A DNA stretch of 51,009 nucleotides, taken from contig JAKOXK010000012.1 in assembly GCA_029781035.1 (NCBI GenBank), positions 1 through 51,009 of the forward strand, given 5' to 3'. Position 1 is the first letter of the stretch. Each line of letters opens with the position of its first letter. The notes beneath the pieces were generated by a model. It searched no databases and was not told the DNA's origin. It saw only the letters and a list, made by a program, of their open reading frames with translations. This DNA comes from Armatimonadota bacterium. GTDB taxonomy: Bacteria; Armatimonadota; Fimbriimonadia; Fimbriimonadales; Fimbriimonadaceae. Both the position numbers and the translations under genes were made by a program. Of the stretch, positions 38,877 to 47,265 are shown piece after piece.

Positions 38877-40151
38877 TCAGTTGCCGTCGTCCGACGAACT
38901 GGACGACCCAGGCGGATCGATGGGGGGAGGGTCGCCCGGCACTTGAGGACTGCTGCTATCGTGACCGGCCGTCACCGATGTAGTTGGTGTCTTGGGGTGC
39001 TTGGGATCGGCGCCCGAAGGGAGCCGATGGAGACGCTTCGCGATCGTCGTATAGTCCTTCACCCACTTCTGGATCTGAGCCTGAGTCGGAGGTGTTTCAG
39101 ACTCCCCAAAGGCATCGGACAGCTCTTGAAGCATTTCAGGATCGATTTGCTCAAGTTTCATGCTCTTAACTTGATCACCTTGCTTGAACTGAAGACCCTT
39201 TTGCTTGTCAGTCCACACGGTCACGGGTGGACTGCTCGTGGCGGTCTTGACCTTGATCGTCACGGGTCTGTCCGGAGTCGTCTGGTTCAGCCTCCGCTCC
39301 AGCCAAGTTTTCCAGTTCTCCAGACCGTCCAACCTAGCGACCCACTGCTGACGCTCCGGATCCGGCTTCTGAGCCGAAGGCGCGTCCGCGAGGGCGGACT
39401 TGAGGCGTCCAAACTGCATGTCTCGAACCGCCGAACCACCGTCGATGTTCTGCAGCATCTGCAAAACGTGGTCGCGTTCTTCGTTGGCGCGTTTGACGTC
39501 TTCTGAGGCCCTTTTCTGGACTCCGCCTGAGTAGATCGCAAGCCCTATGGCCAGGACGAGCAAGGCGGGCGCGGCAAAGAGCGCAGCTACCTGCAAGCGT
39601 GCTCTCGGCCGCCCCACGACTCCTTCGCCCGGCGTCACGCTCCATACCTGAAGTGGCGAGTTGATTCCCTTCAGAGTCTTTTCGCCTTCGTAGACACACC
39701 GGCACGGCACCTTGCCGCGGATCACTTCGAAAACGACTTGCGAGACGGCAATGCCGCCCGGCTTGGCCAACGATTGGAGCCTTGAAGCCACATTGACACC
39801 GTCTCCGAAGGCATCCTCTTCCGTGATGACGACATCGCCCAGATGGACGCTGATGCGGTGCTGGAGCAGGCCCTCGCCGGACCGGGCCGTAAACGAGTCT
39901 TGGACGTCGACGGCACATCGGACGGCCTCGACGGCGCTGTCGAAGCAAAGCAACAGTCCATCACCCGTGCCCTTGATGACGCGACCGCCATATCGCTTAC
40001 AGGCTTCTCGCACGATTGTCAGGTCGTCCTGCAGGAGTTCCAGCGCTCTCGCCTCGTTGTGACTGGCCATCGCCGAAAAGCCGACCGCGTCAGTGAACAC
40101 AATGGCGGTCAGGGATCGGCGCGCGCCAGGGAGTTGCGTCGTCGGCTCCAT
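38877..40151 (-). CDS. Class III adenylate/guanylate cyclase with membrane helix and disordered tail
   Basis: 424 residues. Residues 10-175 are a class III nucleotidyl cyclase: AIVFTDAVGFSAM with metal Asp21, KGTGDGLLLCF with Lys60 and the second metal Asp64, and FGDGVNVASRLQSLA with Asp118, Asn120 and Arg124 of the purine and transition-state sites. All key catalytic residues are present. Lys60-Asp118 would fit adenylate specificity. Unlike most such enzymes the catalytic domain is N-terminal; one helix at 187-208 follows, then about 200 residues with a coiled-coil part and a Pro/Ser-rich end (GDPPPIDPPGSSSSSDDGN). The C-terminal part would lie outside the membrane and may sense something. 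TAATCT ends 7 nt before the ATG. Confidence 0.9.
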   Translation of the reverse strand: MEPTTQLPGARRSLTAIVFTDAVGFSAMASHNEARALELLQDDLTIVREACKRYGGRVIKGTGDGLLLCFDSAVEAVRCAVDVQDSFTARSGEGLLQHRISVHLGDVVITEEDAFGDGVNVASRLQSLAKPGGIAVSQVVFEVIRGKVPCRCVYEGEKTLKGINSPLQVWSVTPGEGVVGRPRARLQVAALFAAPALLVLAIGLAIYSGGVQKRASEDVKRANEERDHVLQMLQNIDGGSAVRDMQFGRLKSALADAPSAQKPDPERQQWVARLDGLENWKTWLERRLNQTTPDRPVTIKVKTATSSPPVTVWTDKQKGLQFKQGDQVKSMKLEQIDPEMLQELSDAFGESETPPTQAQIQKWVKDYTTIAKRLHRLPSGADPKHPKTPTTSVTAGHDSSSPQVPGDPPPIDPPGSSSSSDDGN

Positions 40152-40158
40152 CTTGCCT

Positions 40159-40164
40159 AGATTA
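40159..40164 (-). promoter_or_regulatory. -10-like TAATCT next to the cyclase start
   Basis: TAATCT, 7-nt spacer (AGGCAAG), ATG at 40151; an overlapping CATAAT lies two bases further out. Confidence 0.4.
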
Positions 40165-40285
40165 TGTCGGTTTGAAGTCTCTGGGTTCCACCATCAAGGT
40201 CGGTGGGCACACCGACCCTGTCTGCACATGCCTGAAGTAGCCGACGCCCGGCAACAAACCTAGCGTCGACGGGCCCGGTGCCGTG

Positions 40286-40291
40286 TAACCT
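40286..40291 (+). promoter_or_regulatory. -10-like TAACCT next to the glycosidase-like gene start
   Basis: TAACCT, 6-nt spacer (CTCATC), ATG at 40298; no Shine-Dalgarno. Confidence 0.45.
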
Positions 40292-40297
40292 CTCATC

Positions 40298-41959
40298 ATG
40301 TTCGCGCCGCTAGCCGCTGCCTTGCTTTTGACCAACCCGATCCCGGCCAAGCGATGGGTGTACCTGATGACGAACCTACTGGTGGATGCCAATGTGGACA
40401 GCGCCTTGACCCTGGCCGAGCGGGCCAAGAAGGCTGGATACACCGGGATCGTTGTTTCCGACAGCAAGTTCTGCCGGTGGGACAGTGTCCCCGAACGTTA
40501 CTTGACGAATGTCAAGCGGTTCAGCAAGGGTGTGAAAGACGATGGGCTCGACTTGATCGTGGCCGTCGCGCCAATCGGCTACGCCAACGACCTCCTGTCG
40601 CGCGATCCAAACCTTGCCGAGGGGCTGCCGGTCTCTGACGCGCCCTTCGCCGCTCAACCAGACGGCACGCTGGTTCCCGTTGCCGATGACGCTGGATTCA
40701 AGAACGGTGGCTTCGAGTCGACCCAGGGAAGCTCACCCTCTGGATGGAGTTGGGTAGATGAACCGGGCAAGGTCTGCGTCCTGGACCATGACGTCATGGC
40801 CGAAGGGGCCACTTCACTCCGGATGGACGATGCAGGGGGCGGCAATGCCCGTGCGTGCCAGACCCTTAAGGTCGAGCCGTTTCGCTACTACCACGTGAGG
40901 CTCAGCGTCAAGACCGAGGACTTTGACGGGGTCGGTAACGCGCACGTTACGATCCTGGGCAAGTCAGGACAAGGCCTCCAGTATCGGTCGCTCCCGGTTC
41001 AGCGGACGATGGACTGGACACCGATCGACGTGACCTTCAACACCCTCGACAATCACGAAGTCAACTTCTATATCGGCGTCTGGGGCATGAAGGGCGGGCA
41101 CATCTGGTGGGACGATCTGCATCTAGAGCCCGGTGGCCTTGTCAATCTCGTCCGTCGCCCCGGGGCCCCGTTCATCGTCAAGAGTGCAGACGGAAAGACC
41201 ACCTATACAGAGGGAAAGGACTTCGACGGCGCGAAGGATCCGAAGATGGGCAACGCGGCTTGGCCCGGAGACTACGACGCCTGGCACACTCCGCCCCGGA
41301 TGTCGCTGCCGGCTGGTAGTCAGATCCATCATGGAGACCGAGTCCTCGTGTCCTATTGTCACACTGCGATGATTTACGATGGTCAGGTCACGTGCTGTCT
41401 GGGCGAGCCTGCGCTGTACGACATCATCCGCTGGCAGATTCAACAAGTCCACAAGTATATGCAACCTAGCGGTTACCTTTTGAGCCATGATGAGATCAGG
41501 GTCGGGGGATGGGACACGGGTTGTACAAAGGACGGAAGGACTCCCGGGCAGCTCTTGGCAGACAACGTGAAGAAGTGCGTCGCCATGGTCCGTGCCGAAG
41601 ATCCCGGAAAGATGATTTGTGTATGGTCTGATATGTTCGACCCTTATCACAACGCATCACCGGCGGGCAGTTACTACCTACTGAAGGGCCAGGGCCCTTG
41701 GAAGGACTCGTGGCTGGGGCTCGACGAAGACGTTGTGGTCCTTAATTGGAACATGCAGGAGGGCAAGCGGCAGCAATCCTTGAAGTTCTTCGACATGAGG
41801 GGTCAAAACCAGATCCTCGCGGGATACTACGACGGAGGCGGTACTCCCATCGACAAGTGGATGAAGGAAGCGGGTCGACCGTACGGGGTGATGTACACGA
41901 CGTGGCAGGGCCAGTACAAGGATCTCGAGCGGTTTGCGCACGACTGGGCCAAGCCGTGA
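40298..41959 (+). CDS. Secreted glycosidase-like TIM-barrel protein with inserted carbohydrate-binding module
   Basis: 553 residues. MFAPLAAALLLTNPIPA is a short signal-like start. Residues about 18-110 begin a (beta/alpha)8-type barrel (RWVYLMTNLLVDANV, AKKAGYTGIVVSDSKF, DGLDLIVAVAPIGY). About 130-280 is a jelly-roll like CBM4/9: NGGFESTQGSSPSGWSW at its start, YYHVRLSVKTEDFDG, and HIWWDDLHLEPG at its end. The barrel then resumes: PSGYLLSHDEIRVGGWDTGC offers a D-E pair reminiscent of GH20 active sites, then MICVWSDMFDP and VVVLNWNM. So the binding module seems inserted inside the catalytic domain. Substrate and exact GH family unknown. Monocistronic, divergent from the cyclase. Confidence 0.7.
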   Translation: MFAPLAAALLLTNPIPAKRWVYLMTNLLVDANVDSALTLAERAKKAGYTGIVVSDSKFCRWDSVPERYLTNVKRFSKGVKDDGLDLIVAVAPIGYANDLLSRDPNLAEGLPVSDAPFAAQPDGTLVPVADDAGFKNGGFESTQGSSPSGWSWVDEPGKVCVLDHDVMAEGATSLRMDDAGGGNARACQTLKVEPFRYYHVRLSVKTEDFDGVGNAHVTILGKSGQGLQYRSLPVQRTMDWTPIDVTFNTLDNHEVNFYIGVWGMKGGHIWWDDLHLEPGGLVNLVRRPGAPFIVKSADGKTTYTEGKDFDGAKDPKMGNAAWPGDYDAWHTPPRMSLPAGSQIHHGDRVLVSYCHTAMIYDGQVTCCLGEPALYDIIRWQIQQVHKYMQPSGYLLSHDEIRVGGWDTGCTKDGRTPGQLLADNVKKCVAMVRAEDPGKMICVWSDMFDPYHNASPAGSYYLLKGQGPWKDSWLGLDEDVVVLNWNMQEGKRQQSLKFFDMRGQNQILAGYYDGGGTPIDKWMKEAGRPYGVMYTTWQGQYKDLERFAHDWAKP

Positions 41960-42068
41960 CGCCGAACTGACAGGTCGACGACAGGACTTGGCAAAAGGGG
42001 ATACGAACAGCTTGGCCAAGGTCTCGACCTGACGAGCAGCCTGTCCGTCCTGGCTCTTGGCTCTGAGT

Positions 42069-42074
42069 TACAAT
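42069..42074 (+). promoter_or_regulatory. -10-like TACAAT before the carboxylase beta gene
   Basis: TACAAT, 9-nt spacer, ATG at 42084. Confidence 0.45.
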
Positions 42075-42083
42075 CTGGCACAT

Positions 42084-43703
42084 ATGGACGTCATCGAGTC
42101 CCATGCGAACCTGCACGACGATGAGCACAAGGCGAACCGGGCAATGATGGACCAAGCGATGACGGAGTATCGCGAGAGGCTCGAATCCGTCATGAAAGGG
42201 GGCGGAGAGAAGCAGGTGGCACTCCAAAAGCAGCGTGGAAAGCTGTTGGCTCGGGAACGGATCGATGCGCTCATTGACGACGGGGCGCCGTTCCTTGAGT
42301 TCTCCACTCTCGCCGGATGGGACATGTACAACGGAGAGGCCCCGTGCGCCGGGCTTGTCACGGGCATTGGCCGAGTCCAGGGCCGCCAGTGCGTGATCAT
42401 TGCCAACGACGCCACGGTCAAGGGCGGCACTTACTATCCAGTCACCGTGAAGAAGCACTTGAGGGCGCAGGAGGTGGCCCTTGAGAACAACTTGCCGTGC
42501 CTGTACCTGGTCGACTCAGGTGGCGCGTTTCTACCCCTTCAAAGCGAAGTCTTCCCTGACCGAGACCACTTCGGCCGAATCTTCTACAACCAGGCTCAAA
42601 TGTCGGCCAGGATGATTCCGCAAGTGGCAGCCGTGATGGGCTCGTGTACGGCCGGAGGCGCCTACTTGCCCGCGATGAGCGACGAGACCGTGATCGTGAG
42701 GGGCCAGGGCACGATTTTCCTTGGCGGCCCTCCGCTCGTCAAAGCGGCCACGGGCGAAGAAGTCACGGCGGAAGAGTTGGGGGGAGCCTTCGTGCACACC
42801 CGGATCAGCGGCGTGGCTGACCACATCGCAGATGACGATGCCGACGCCCTGGCCATTGTCAGGAACATCGTCGAGTCACTCGGCACGTCTTCGCGCCGCG
42901 AAAGCTGGTTGGACACGGCCGAAGCCGAGGATCCTCTCTATGCGCCCGAGGACCTCTACTCTCTGGTTCCCGGTGACGCCAAGACTCCGATGGCCATGCG
43001 TGAGGTTCTCGCACGGATCCTCGACGGCTCGAAGCTCCACGAGTTCAAGAGCAATTACGGAACGACGCTGATCTGTGGATTCGCCAGGATCTATGGCCAT
43101 CTTGTCGGCGTCTTGGCGAACGACGGGATCCTTTTCAGCGAGTCAGCCCAAAAGGGGGCCCACTTCATCGAGTTGTGCTGCCAACGCCGAGTCCCCTTGG
43201 TCTTTATCCAGAACATCACGGGCTTCATGGTGGGCAAGAAGTACGAGAACGAAGGGATTGCCAAACACGGTGCCAAGCTCGTGACGGCCGTGGCGACAGC
43301 TCAAGTCCCCAAGTTCACCGTGATCGTGGGAGGATCCTACGGCGCCGGTAACTATGGCATGTGTGGCCGCGCCTACCAACCGCGCCAGCTATGGATGTGG
43401 CCCAACGCCCGGATCTCCGTCATGGGAGGCGAGCAAGCCGCAAATGTGCTGCTTACCGTCAAGCTGGATCAGATCAACTCCCGGGAATCGGGCGCGACAA
43501 TGAATGGAGATGAACAACGCGAGTTCATGGCTCCGATCCTCCAGAAGTATGCCGACGAGTCATCGGCGTACTACTCCACTGCACGGCTGTGGGACGACGG
43601 AATCATCGATCCTGTGGACACGCGCCGAGTCTTGGGGTTGGGCATCGAAGCGGCTGCGAACGCGCCCGTTCCCGATGCCGGTTTCAGCCTCTATCGAATG
43701 TAG
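42084..43703 (+). CDS. Acyl-CoA carboxylase beta subunit (methylcrotonoyl-CoA carboxylase type)
   Basis: 539 residues from ATG 42084. Carboxyltransferase that moves CO2 from biotin to an acyl-Co[21 protein letters not shown] and [13 protein letters not shown] open the N-terminal half, [20 protein letters not shown] is the stretch that favours the methylcrotonoyl-CoA type over propionyl-CoA, [17 protein letters not shown] and [16 protein letters not shown] form the acyl-CoA oxyanion region, and [23 protein letters not shown] plus [20 protein letters not shown] the C-terminal half. No biotin carboxylase or biotin carrier gene is adjacent, so its alpha partner must be elsewhere. Leucine catabolism is the likely role. 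TAG stop. Confidence 0.9.
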   Translation: MDVIESHANLHDDEHKANRAMMDQAMTEYRERLESVMKGGGEKQVALQKQRGKLLARERIDALIDDGAPFLEFSTLAGWDMYNGEAPCAGLVTGIGRVQGRQCVIIANDATVKGGTYYPVTVKKHLRAQEVALENNLPCLYLVDSGGAFLPLQSEVFPDRDHFGRIFYNQAQMSARMIPQVAAVMGSCTAGGAYLPAMSDETVIVRGQGTIFLGGPPLVKAATGEEVTAEELGGAFVHTRISGVADHIADDDADALAIVRNIVESLGTSSRRESWLDTAEAEDPLYAPEDLYSLVPGDAKTPMAMREVLARILDGSKLHEFKSNYGTTLICGFARIYGHLVGVLANDGILFSESAQKGAHFIELCCQRRVPLVFIQNITGFMVGKKYENEGIAKHGAKLVTAVATAQVPKFTVIVGGSYGAGNYGMCGRAYQPRQLWMWPNARISVMGGEQAANVLLTVKLDQINSRESGATMNGDEQREFMAPILQKYADESSAYYSTARLWDDGIIDPVDTRRVLGLGIEAAANAPVPDAGFSLYRM

Positions 43704-43727
43704 TCCCCTCGATAGCTTGACGAGACC

Positions 43728-44162
43728 ATGTCCACTTCGAGCCCACCCAGCGGATACTCTGGAACCCCCCTACCCAAGAAGCTTGGAATCAAACCCGACT
43801 CGGTCACTTGGCTGATCGATGCCCCCGAGGGTGCTGCCGAGAAGACCTTCCCGTTACCGGAGGGAGCCCAGCTACGGCAGAAAGTTCGAAGTTCGCTCGC
43901 AGACGATGGCTCGCCCCCGCAATTGGGACTGTGGTTTGTCCGGACTCTGGAAACGCTGGACGAATCGATCACCGCGGTTGCTGCTGCTTGCCCGCACGGG
44001 CTTTGGATCCTCTGGATCAAACGTGCGAGCGGCATTCCTACCGATGTAACGGAGGACCTCGTCCGAAACTTTGGCCTCGCAATCGGGCTCGTGGACTACA
44101 AGGTGTGTGCGTTTGACGAGCAGTGGTCAGGTCTGAAGTTCGCCTGGAGAAAGGGCACATGA
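43728..44162 (+). CDS. DUF3052-like protein
   Basis: 144 residues, cytosolic, no signal peptide. SGYSGTPLPKKLGIKPDSVTWLIDAPEG at the N-terminus and LWILWIKRASGIPTDVTEDLVRNFGLAIGLVDYKVCAFDEQWSGLKFAW at the C-terminal half match the small DUF3052 family, whose fold resembles a reduced Rossmann/methyltransferase core and whose function is unknown. The stop overlaps the next start by ATGA, so it is translationally coupled to the DUF5655-like gene. It follows the carboxylase gene by 24 bp and may be in the same message. Confidence 0.8.
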   Translation: MSTSSPPSGYSGTPLPKKLGIKPDSVTWLIDAPEGAAEKTFPLPEGAQLRQKVRSSLADDGSPPQLGLWFVRTLETLDESITAVAAACPHGLWILWIKRASGIPTDVTEDLVRNFGLAIGLVDYKVCAFDEQWSGLKFAWRKGT

Positions 44163-44593
44163 AAGAACTGTGGACCTGCCCCCAGTGTGGTGCACGCCTC
44201 GTATCCAGGAACCTCTGGCACTCGTGTGGCACGTTTAGTCTGGATGATCTCACCGCCGGTTCGGATCCGGGAATCGTGGACGCCGTCGATGCGATGAACG
44301 AGTTGTTCGAACGGCTAGGCGACGTGCAGGTGATCCCCCAAAAGACCCGAGTCGTCTGCGTGGCCCGAGTTCGGTTTGCTGGCTATCAAGTCCGTAAGAC
44401 GTCTGTGCTGCTGTCGTTCGCTCTGAGACGCTGGATCGAGAGTCCTCGCATCGTGAAGACGGAGTCGTTTGGTCCACGATGGTGCGCTCACACGGTGCGG
44501 TTGAGAAACCGCATCGACCTCGATTCGGAGCTCTTGGAGTGGCTGCGGGAGTCTCATGACACGGTTGGTCTGCAAAGCGACCTGACTCAATGA
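44159..44593 (+). CDS. DUF5655-like protein with N-terminal zinc ribbon
   Basis: 144 residues from ATG 44159, which overlaps the previous stop (ATGA). KELWTCPQCGARLVSRNLWHSCGTF supplies Cys-X2-Cys and His-X2-Cys-like ligands of a small zinc ribbon. The rest (VQVIPQKTRVVCVARVRFAG, VLLSFALRRWIESPRIVKTE, HTVRLRNRIDLDSELLEWLR) matches the DUF5655 pattern found alone or at the end of DNA-transport-like proteins. Function unknown. 37 bp before the GH32 start, whose own -10-like hexamer suggests a separate promoter. Confidence 0.78.
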   Translation: MKELWTCPQCGARLVSRNLWHSCGTFSLDDLTAGSDPGIVDAVDAMNELFERLGDVQVIPQKTRVVCVARVRFAGYQVRKTSVLLSFALRRWIESPRIVKTESFGPRWCAHTVRLRNRIDLDSELLEWLRESHDTVGLQSDLTQ

Positions 44594-44617
44594 GGTGGCA
44601 CAAGGCTGCGCTGGCGG

Positions 44618-44623
44618 TAAATT
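44618..44623 (+). promoter_or_regulatory. -10-like TAAATT before the GH32 gene
   Basis: TAAATT, 7-nt spacer, ATG at 44631. GGTGGG in the spacer could also act as a weak ribosome site. Confidence 0.35.
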
Positions 44624-44630
44624 GGTGGGC

Positions 44631-45986
44631 ATGTTCGGCCCCATCCCGATGGCGCTCCAAGACTCGCTTTACCAGGAGCCGCTTCGCCCCCAGTTTCACT
44701 TCACTGCCCAGGAAGGGTGGCTGAACGACCCGAACGGGCTCGTGTTCTACAAGGGCGAATACCATATGTTCTTCCAGCACACGCCGCACAGCACCCAGTC
44801 CGGCGACAAGTATTGGGGCCACGCGGTGAGCCGCGACCTCGTCCACTGGCGACAGGTCGACGAGGCGATCGTCCCGGACGAACGCGGCGCTGTCTGGTCT
44901 GGGTCAGCCGTGGTGGACAAGAAGGACACAAGTGGGCTGGGGGCTGGTGCGCTGGTGCTGTTCTACACGGCTGCGGGCGGGACTACCGAAGCGAGCAAGG
45001 GGGCGAGCTTCACCCAGTGCGTCGTGAGTTCGCTCGACGGTCGTACTTTCGCCAAGCTTCCGACGAACCCGGTACTCGAGAACCAAGCTGACGGCAACCG
45101 AGATCCCAAGGTCGTCTGGGACGATGGCTCGAAGAAGTGGGTCATGGCCCTGTACCTGACTGGCGACAGGTACGCCCTTTTCGGCTCGCCGAACTTGACC
45201 CAATGGACCAAGCTTTCGGAGCTCGAGATGCCGGGCACGGGCGAGTGCCCCGACTTTTTCCCGATGCCGCTCGACGGGAACAAGCGGAACAAGGTGTGGG
45301 TCTTCTGGGGCGCCAACGGCAACTACAAGCTAGGCAGCTTCGACGGCACAGACTTCAAGCCGGCGACCGAGATCATCAGTGCTAACTTTGGAGCGAACAG
45401 CTACGCCGCGCAGACGTTCTTCAATGACCCCAAGGGCCGACGGGTGCAGGTTTGCTGGATGGCGGGGAGCGATTTTCCGGGAACGGCGTGGAACCAACAG
45501 ATGGGGTTTCCGAGGGTCATGACCCTGAGGAGCACCGAGCTCGGTGCCCGACTGTGCTTCGAGCCGGTCGGAGAGGTCAGTTCGCTCCGCCTGCACAAGC
45601 TGAGGGCGACGACCCCAAGCGGCACGGCCTGGAACGACGAGTTCGACGTCCCGTCTGGCCTCGCCGAAATCGACCTTGAAGCGAAGTCACCTGGGGCTGG
45701 CAACCTGACTGTGAACTTGCTGGGACGGCCCTTGACCTACGACGCAGCCACTAGCACTTTGACCTTCGAAGGCAAGTCCGCCCAAGTGTTCCTGGCCAAA
45801 GGCAAGCTTGATCTGCGCATCTTGGTAGACCGGACGAGCGTCGAGATATTCGCCCAGAAAGGACTCGTGACCATGCCGTTCTTTGTCCTTCCCAAGGCTG
45901 GAGTCACGGGAATCACGGTCGGCGGATCGACGGGTTGGAGAAAGGAGAAGCTCGATGTTTACGAGTTGCGTTCGGCTTGGCGCTGA
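44631..45986 (+). CDS. Glycoside hydrolase family 32 (levanase/invertase-like)
   Basis: 451 residues from ATG 44631; GTG 44595 would add 12 unlikely residues. Retaining beta-fructosidase with a five-bladed propeller and C-terminal beta-sandwich. WLNDPNGLVFYKGEYHMFFQ holds nucleophile Asp33; NRDPKV holds the transition-state Asp158; GTGECPDFFPMP holds the acid/base Glu205. KYWGHAVSRDLVHWRQ and GAVWSGSAVVD are also typical. The sandwich ends with LDLRILVDRTSVEIFAQKG. No export signal is evident, so intracellular sucrose or fructo-oligosaccharide cleavage is likely, though the N-terminus is not decisive. Its last 28 bp overlap the convergent NADH dehydrogenase gene. Confidence 0.94.
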   Translation: MFGPIPMALQDSLYQEPLRPQFHFTAQEGWLNDPNGLVFYKGEYHMFFQHTPHSTQSGDKYWGHAVSRDLVHWRQVDEAIVPDERGAVWSGSAVVDKKDTSGLGAGALVLFYTAAGGTTEASKGASFTQCVVSSLDGRTFAKLPTNPVLENQADGNRDPKVVWDDGSKKWVMALYLTGDRYALFGSPNLTQWTKLSELEMPGTGECPDFFPMPLDGNKRNKVWVFWGANGNYKLGSFDGTDFKPATEIISANFGANSYAAQTFFNDPKGRRVQVCWMAGSDFPGTAWNQQMGFPRVMTLRSTELGARLCFEPVGEVSSLRLHKLRATTPSGTAWNDEFDVPSGLAEIDLEAKSPGAGNLTVNLLGRPLTYDAATSTLTFEGKSAQVFLAKGKLDLRILVDRTSVEIFAQKGLVTMPFFVLPKAGVTGITVGGSTGWRKEKLDVYELRSAWR

Positions 45987-47203
45987 CTTCGGACGATCAG
46001 CCTGGCCCCGCGCGAAAACCAGAGGTAAGACCACATCCATTGGACGAAGACGAGGACTTTGCTTTGGGCCGTGAGCAGGGACCACAGGTGGATGCTCATC
46101 CAAATGAACCATGCGGGGAACCCGCTTACTTGACGTCCGAAAAAGACGCCCACGGCGAGTTTGCGGCCGATGGTCGCAAGGATTCCCTTGTCGAAGTATT
46201 GGAACGGCCCGGACTGCTTGCCGCTCAGGCACTTACCGAGGTATTTGCCTTGCTGAATAGCGACGGGACACGTCCCCGGAAGCTGGTTGCCGTCTGAGCT
46301 GGCGAAGACGGCCACGTCCCCTATCGCGTACACGTCGTCACAGCCCGGCACCCGACAGTGGTCGTCCACAAGGATCCTTCCGATCCGGTCTGTATTGGCT
46401 TCGAGCCATTGGCCAGCCGGCGTCCCGACCATCCCCGCGGCCCAAACGACAGTCTTGGTCTCAATCGTACCGCTCGGGAGGACAACGCGATCCTCGTCGA
46501 TCGATTCGACAAACTCGCCAAATCGGACTTCGACACCGAGTCCTTCCAGCGACCGAACGGCCTTCTCACCCAGGGCCTCAGGGAACTCCGCCAAGACTCG
46601 GCGCCCCTCCACCATCACGATGCGTGCTTCCCGCGGATCGATGTTGCGGAAGTCCTTGGCCAAGGTCCGACGCGACAACTCGGCGAGGCTCCCCGCCATT
46701 TCGACCCCAGTCGGGCCCCCTCCAACGATCACAAGGGTCAGCAACGCGCGTCGGACGGCCGGGTCAGGCTCCGTTTCAGCCATTTCAAACGCGCTCAGGA
46801 CTTTCCCCCGAAGTGCCGTCGCGTCGGCCAGACACTTGAGTCCTTGCGCGTTCTCCGCCCATTCCTCGTGACCGAAAAAGCCAGGCACGACTCCTGTCGC
46901 GAGGACCAATTGGTCGTATGGGATCGATCCGTGTTCCAGCAGGGCGGTCTTAGCCTTCGTGTCGACTCCGGTCACCTCGGCCATGACGACCTTGGTCTTC
47001 GCCTGCCGGCTCAGTAGCCCCCGGATGGGCCAAGCTATGTCGGCCGGTGAGAGGCCGGCGGTGGCGACTTGGTACAGGAGCGGTTGAAACAGGTGGTGGT
47101 TTTCCTTGTCCACGAGGACCACGTCACAGTCGCTCCGACGGAGTTCCTGTGCGCAGGCCAGCCCAGCGAATCCTCCTCCGACAATCACGACTTGACGCGC
47201 CAC
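45959..47203 (-). CDS. ndh: Type II NADH:quinone oxidoreductase (NDH-2)
   Basis: 414 residues from GTG 47203. Peripheral membrane flavoprotein passing electrons from NADH to quinone without proton pumping. VVIVGGGFAGLACAQEL binds FAD; HHLFQPLLYQVATAGLSPADIAWPIR is the classic NDH-2 quinone-site stretch; LVIVGGGPTGVEMAGSLAEL binds NADH; DVYAIGDVAVF and PVAIQQGKYLGKCL close the FAD site. The C-terminal part (PAWFIWMSIHLWSLLTAQSK) is the amphipathic or membrane helix region. TATGAT ends 6 nt before the GTG. The 3' end overlaps GH32 by 28 bp. Confidence 0.94.
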   Translation of the reverse strand: MARQVVIVGGGFAGLACAQELRRSDCDVVLVDKENHHLFQPLLYQVATAGLSPADIAWPIRGLLSRQAKTKVVMAEVTGVDTKAKTALLEHGSIPYDQLVLATGVVPGFFGHEEWAENAQGLKCLADATALRGKVLSAFEMAETEPDPAVRRALLTLVIVGGGPTGVEMAGSLAELSRRTLAKDFRNIDPREARIVMVEGRRVLAEFPEALGEKAVRSLEGLGVEVRFGEFVESIDEDRVVLPSGTIETKTVVWAAGMVGTPAGQWLEANTDRIGRILVDDHCRVPGCDDVYAIGDVAVFASSDGNQLPGTCPVAIQQGKYLGKCLSGKQSGPFQYFDKGILATIGRKLAVGVFFGRQVSGFPAWFIWMSIHLWSLLTAQSKVLVFVQWMWSYLWFSRGARLIVRSQRQAERNS

Positions 47204-47209
47204 TTTCTG

Positions 47210-47215
47210 ATCATA
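47210..47215 (-). promoter_or_regulatory. -10-like TATGAT next to ndh start
   Basis: TATGAT, 6-nt spacer (CAGAAA), GTG at 47203. Confidence 0.45.
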
Positions 47216-47252
47216 TACTGTTCCGTCAAGGCGTAAGAGGAATCTGATTCGG

Positions 47253-47258
47253 TAAAAC
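47253..47258 (+). promoter_or_regulatory. -10-like TAAAAC next to the M28 peptidase start
   Basis: TAAAAC, 7-nt spacer, ATG at 47266. Confidence 0.35.
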
Positions 47259-47265
47259 GCGGACG

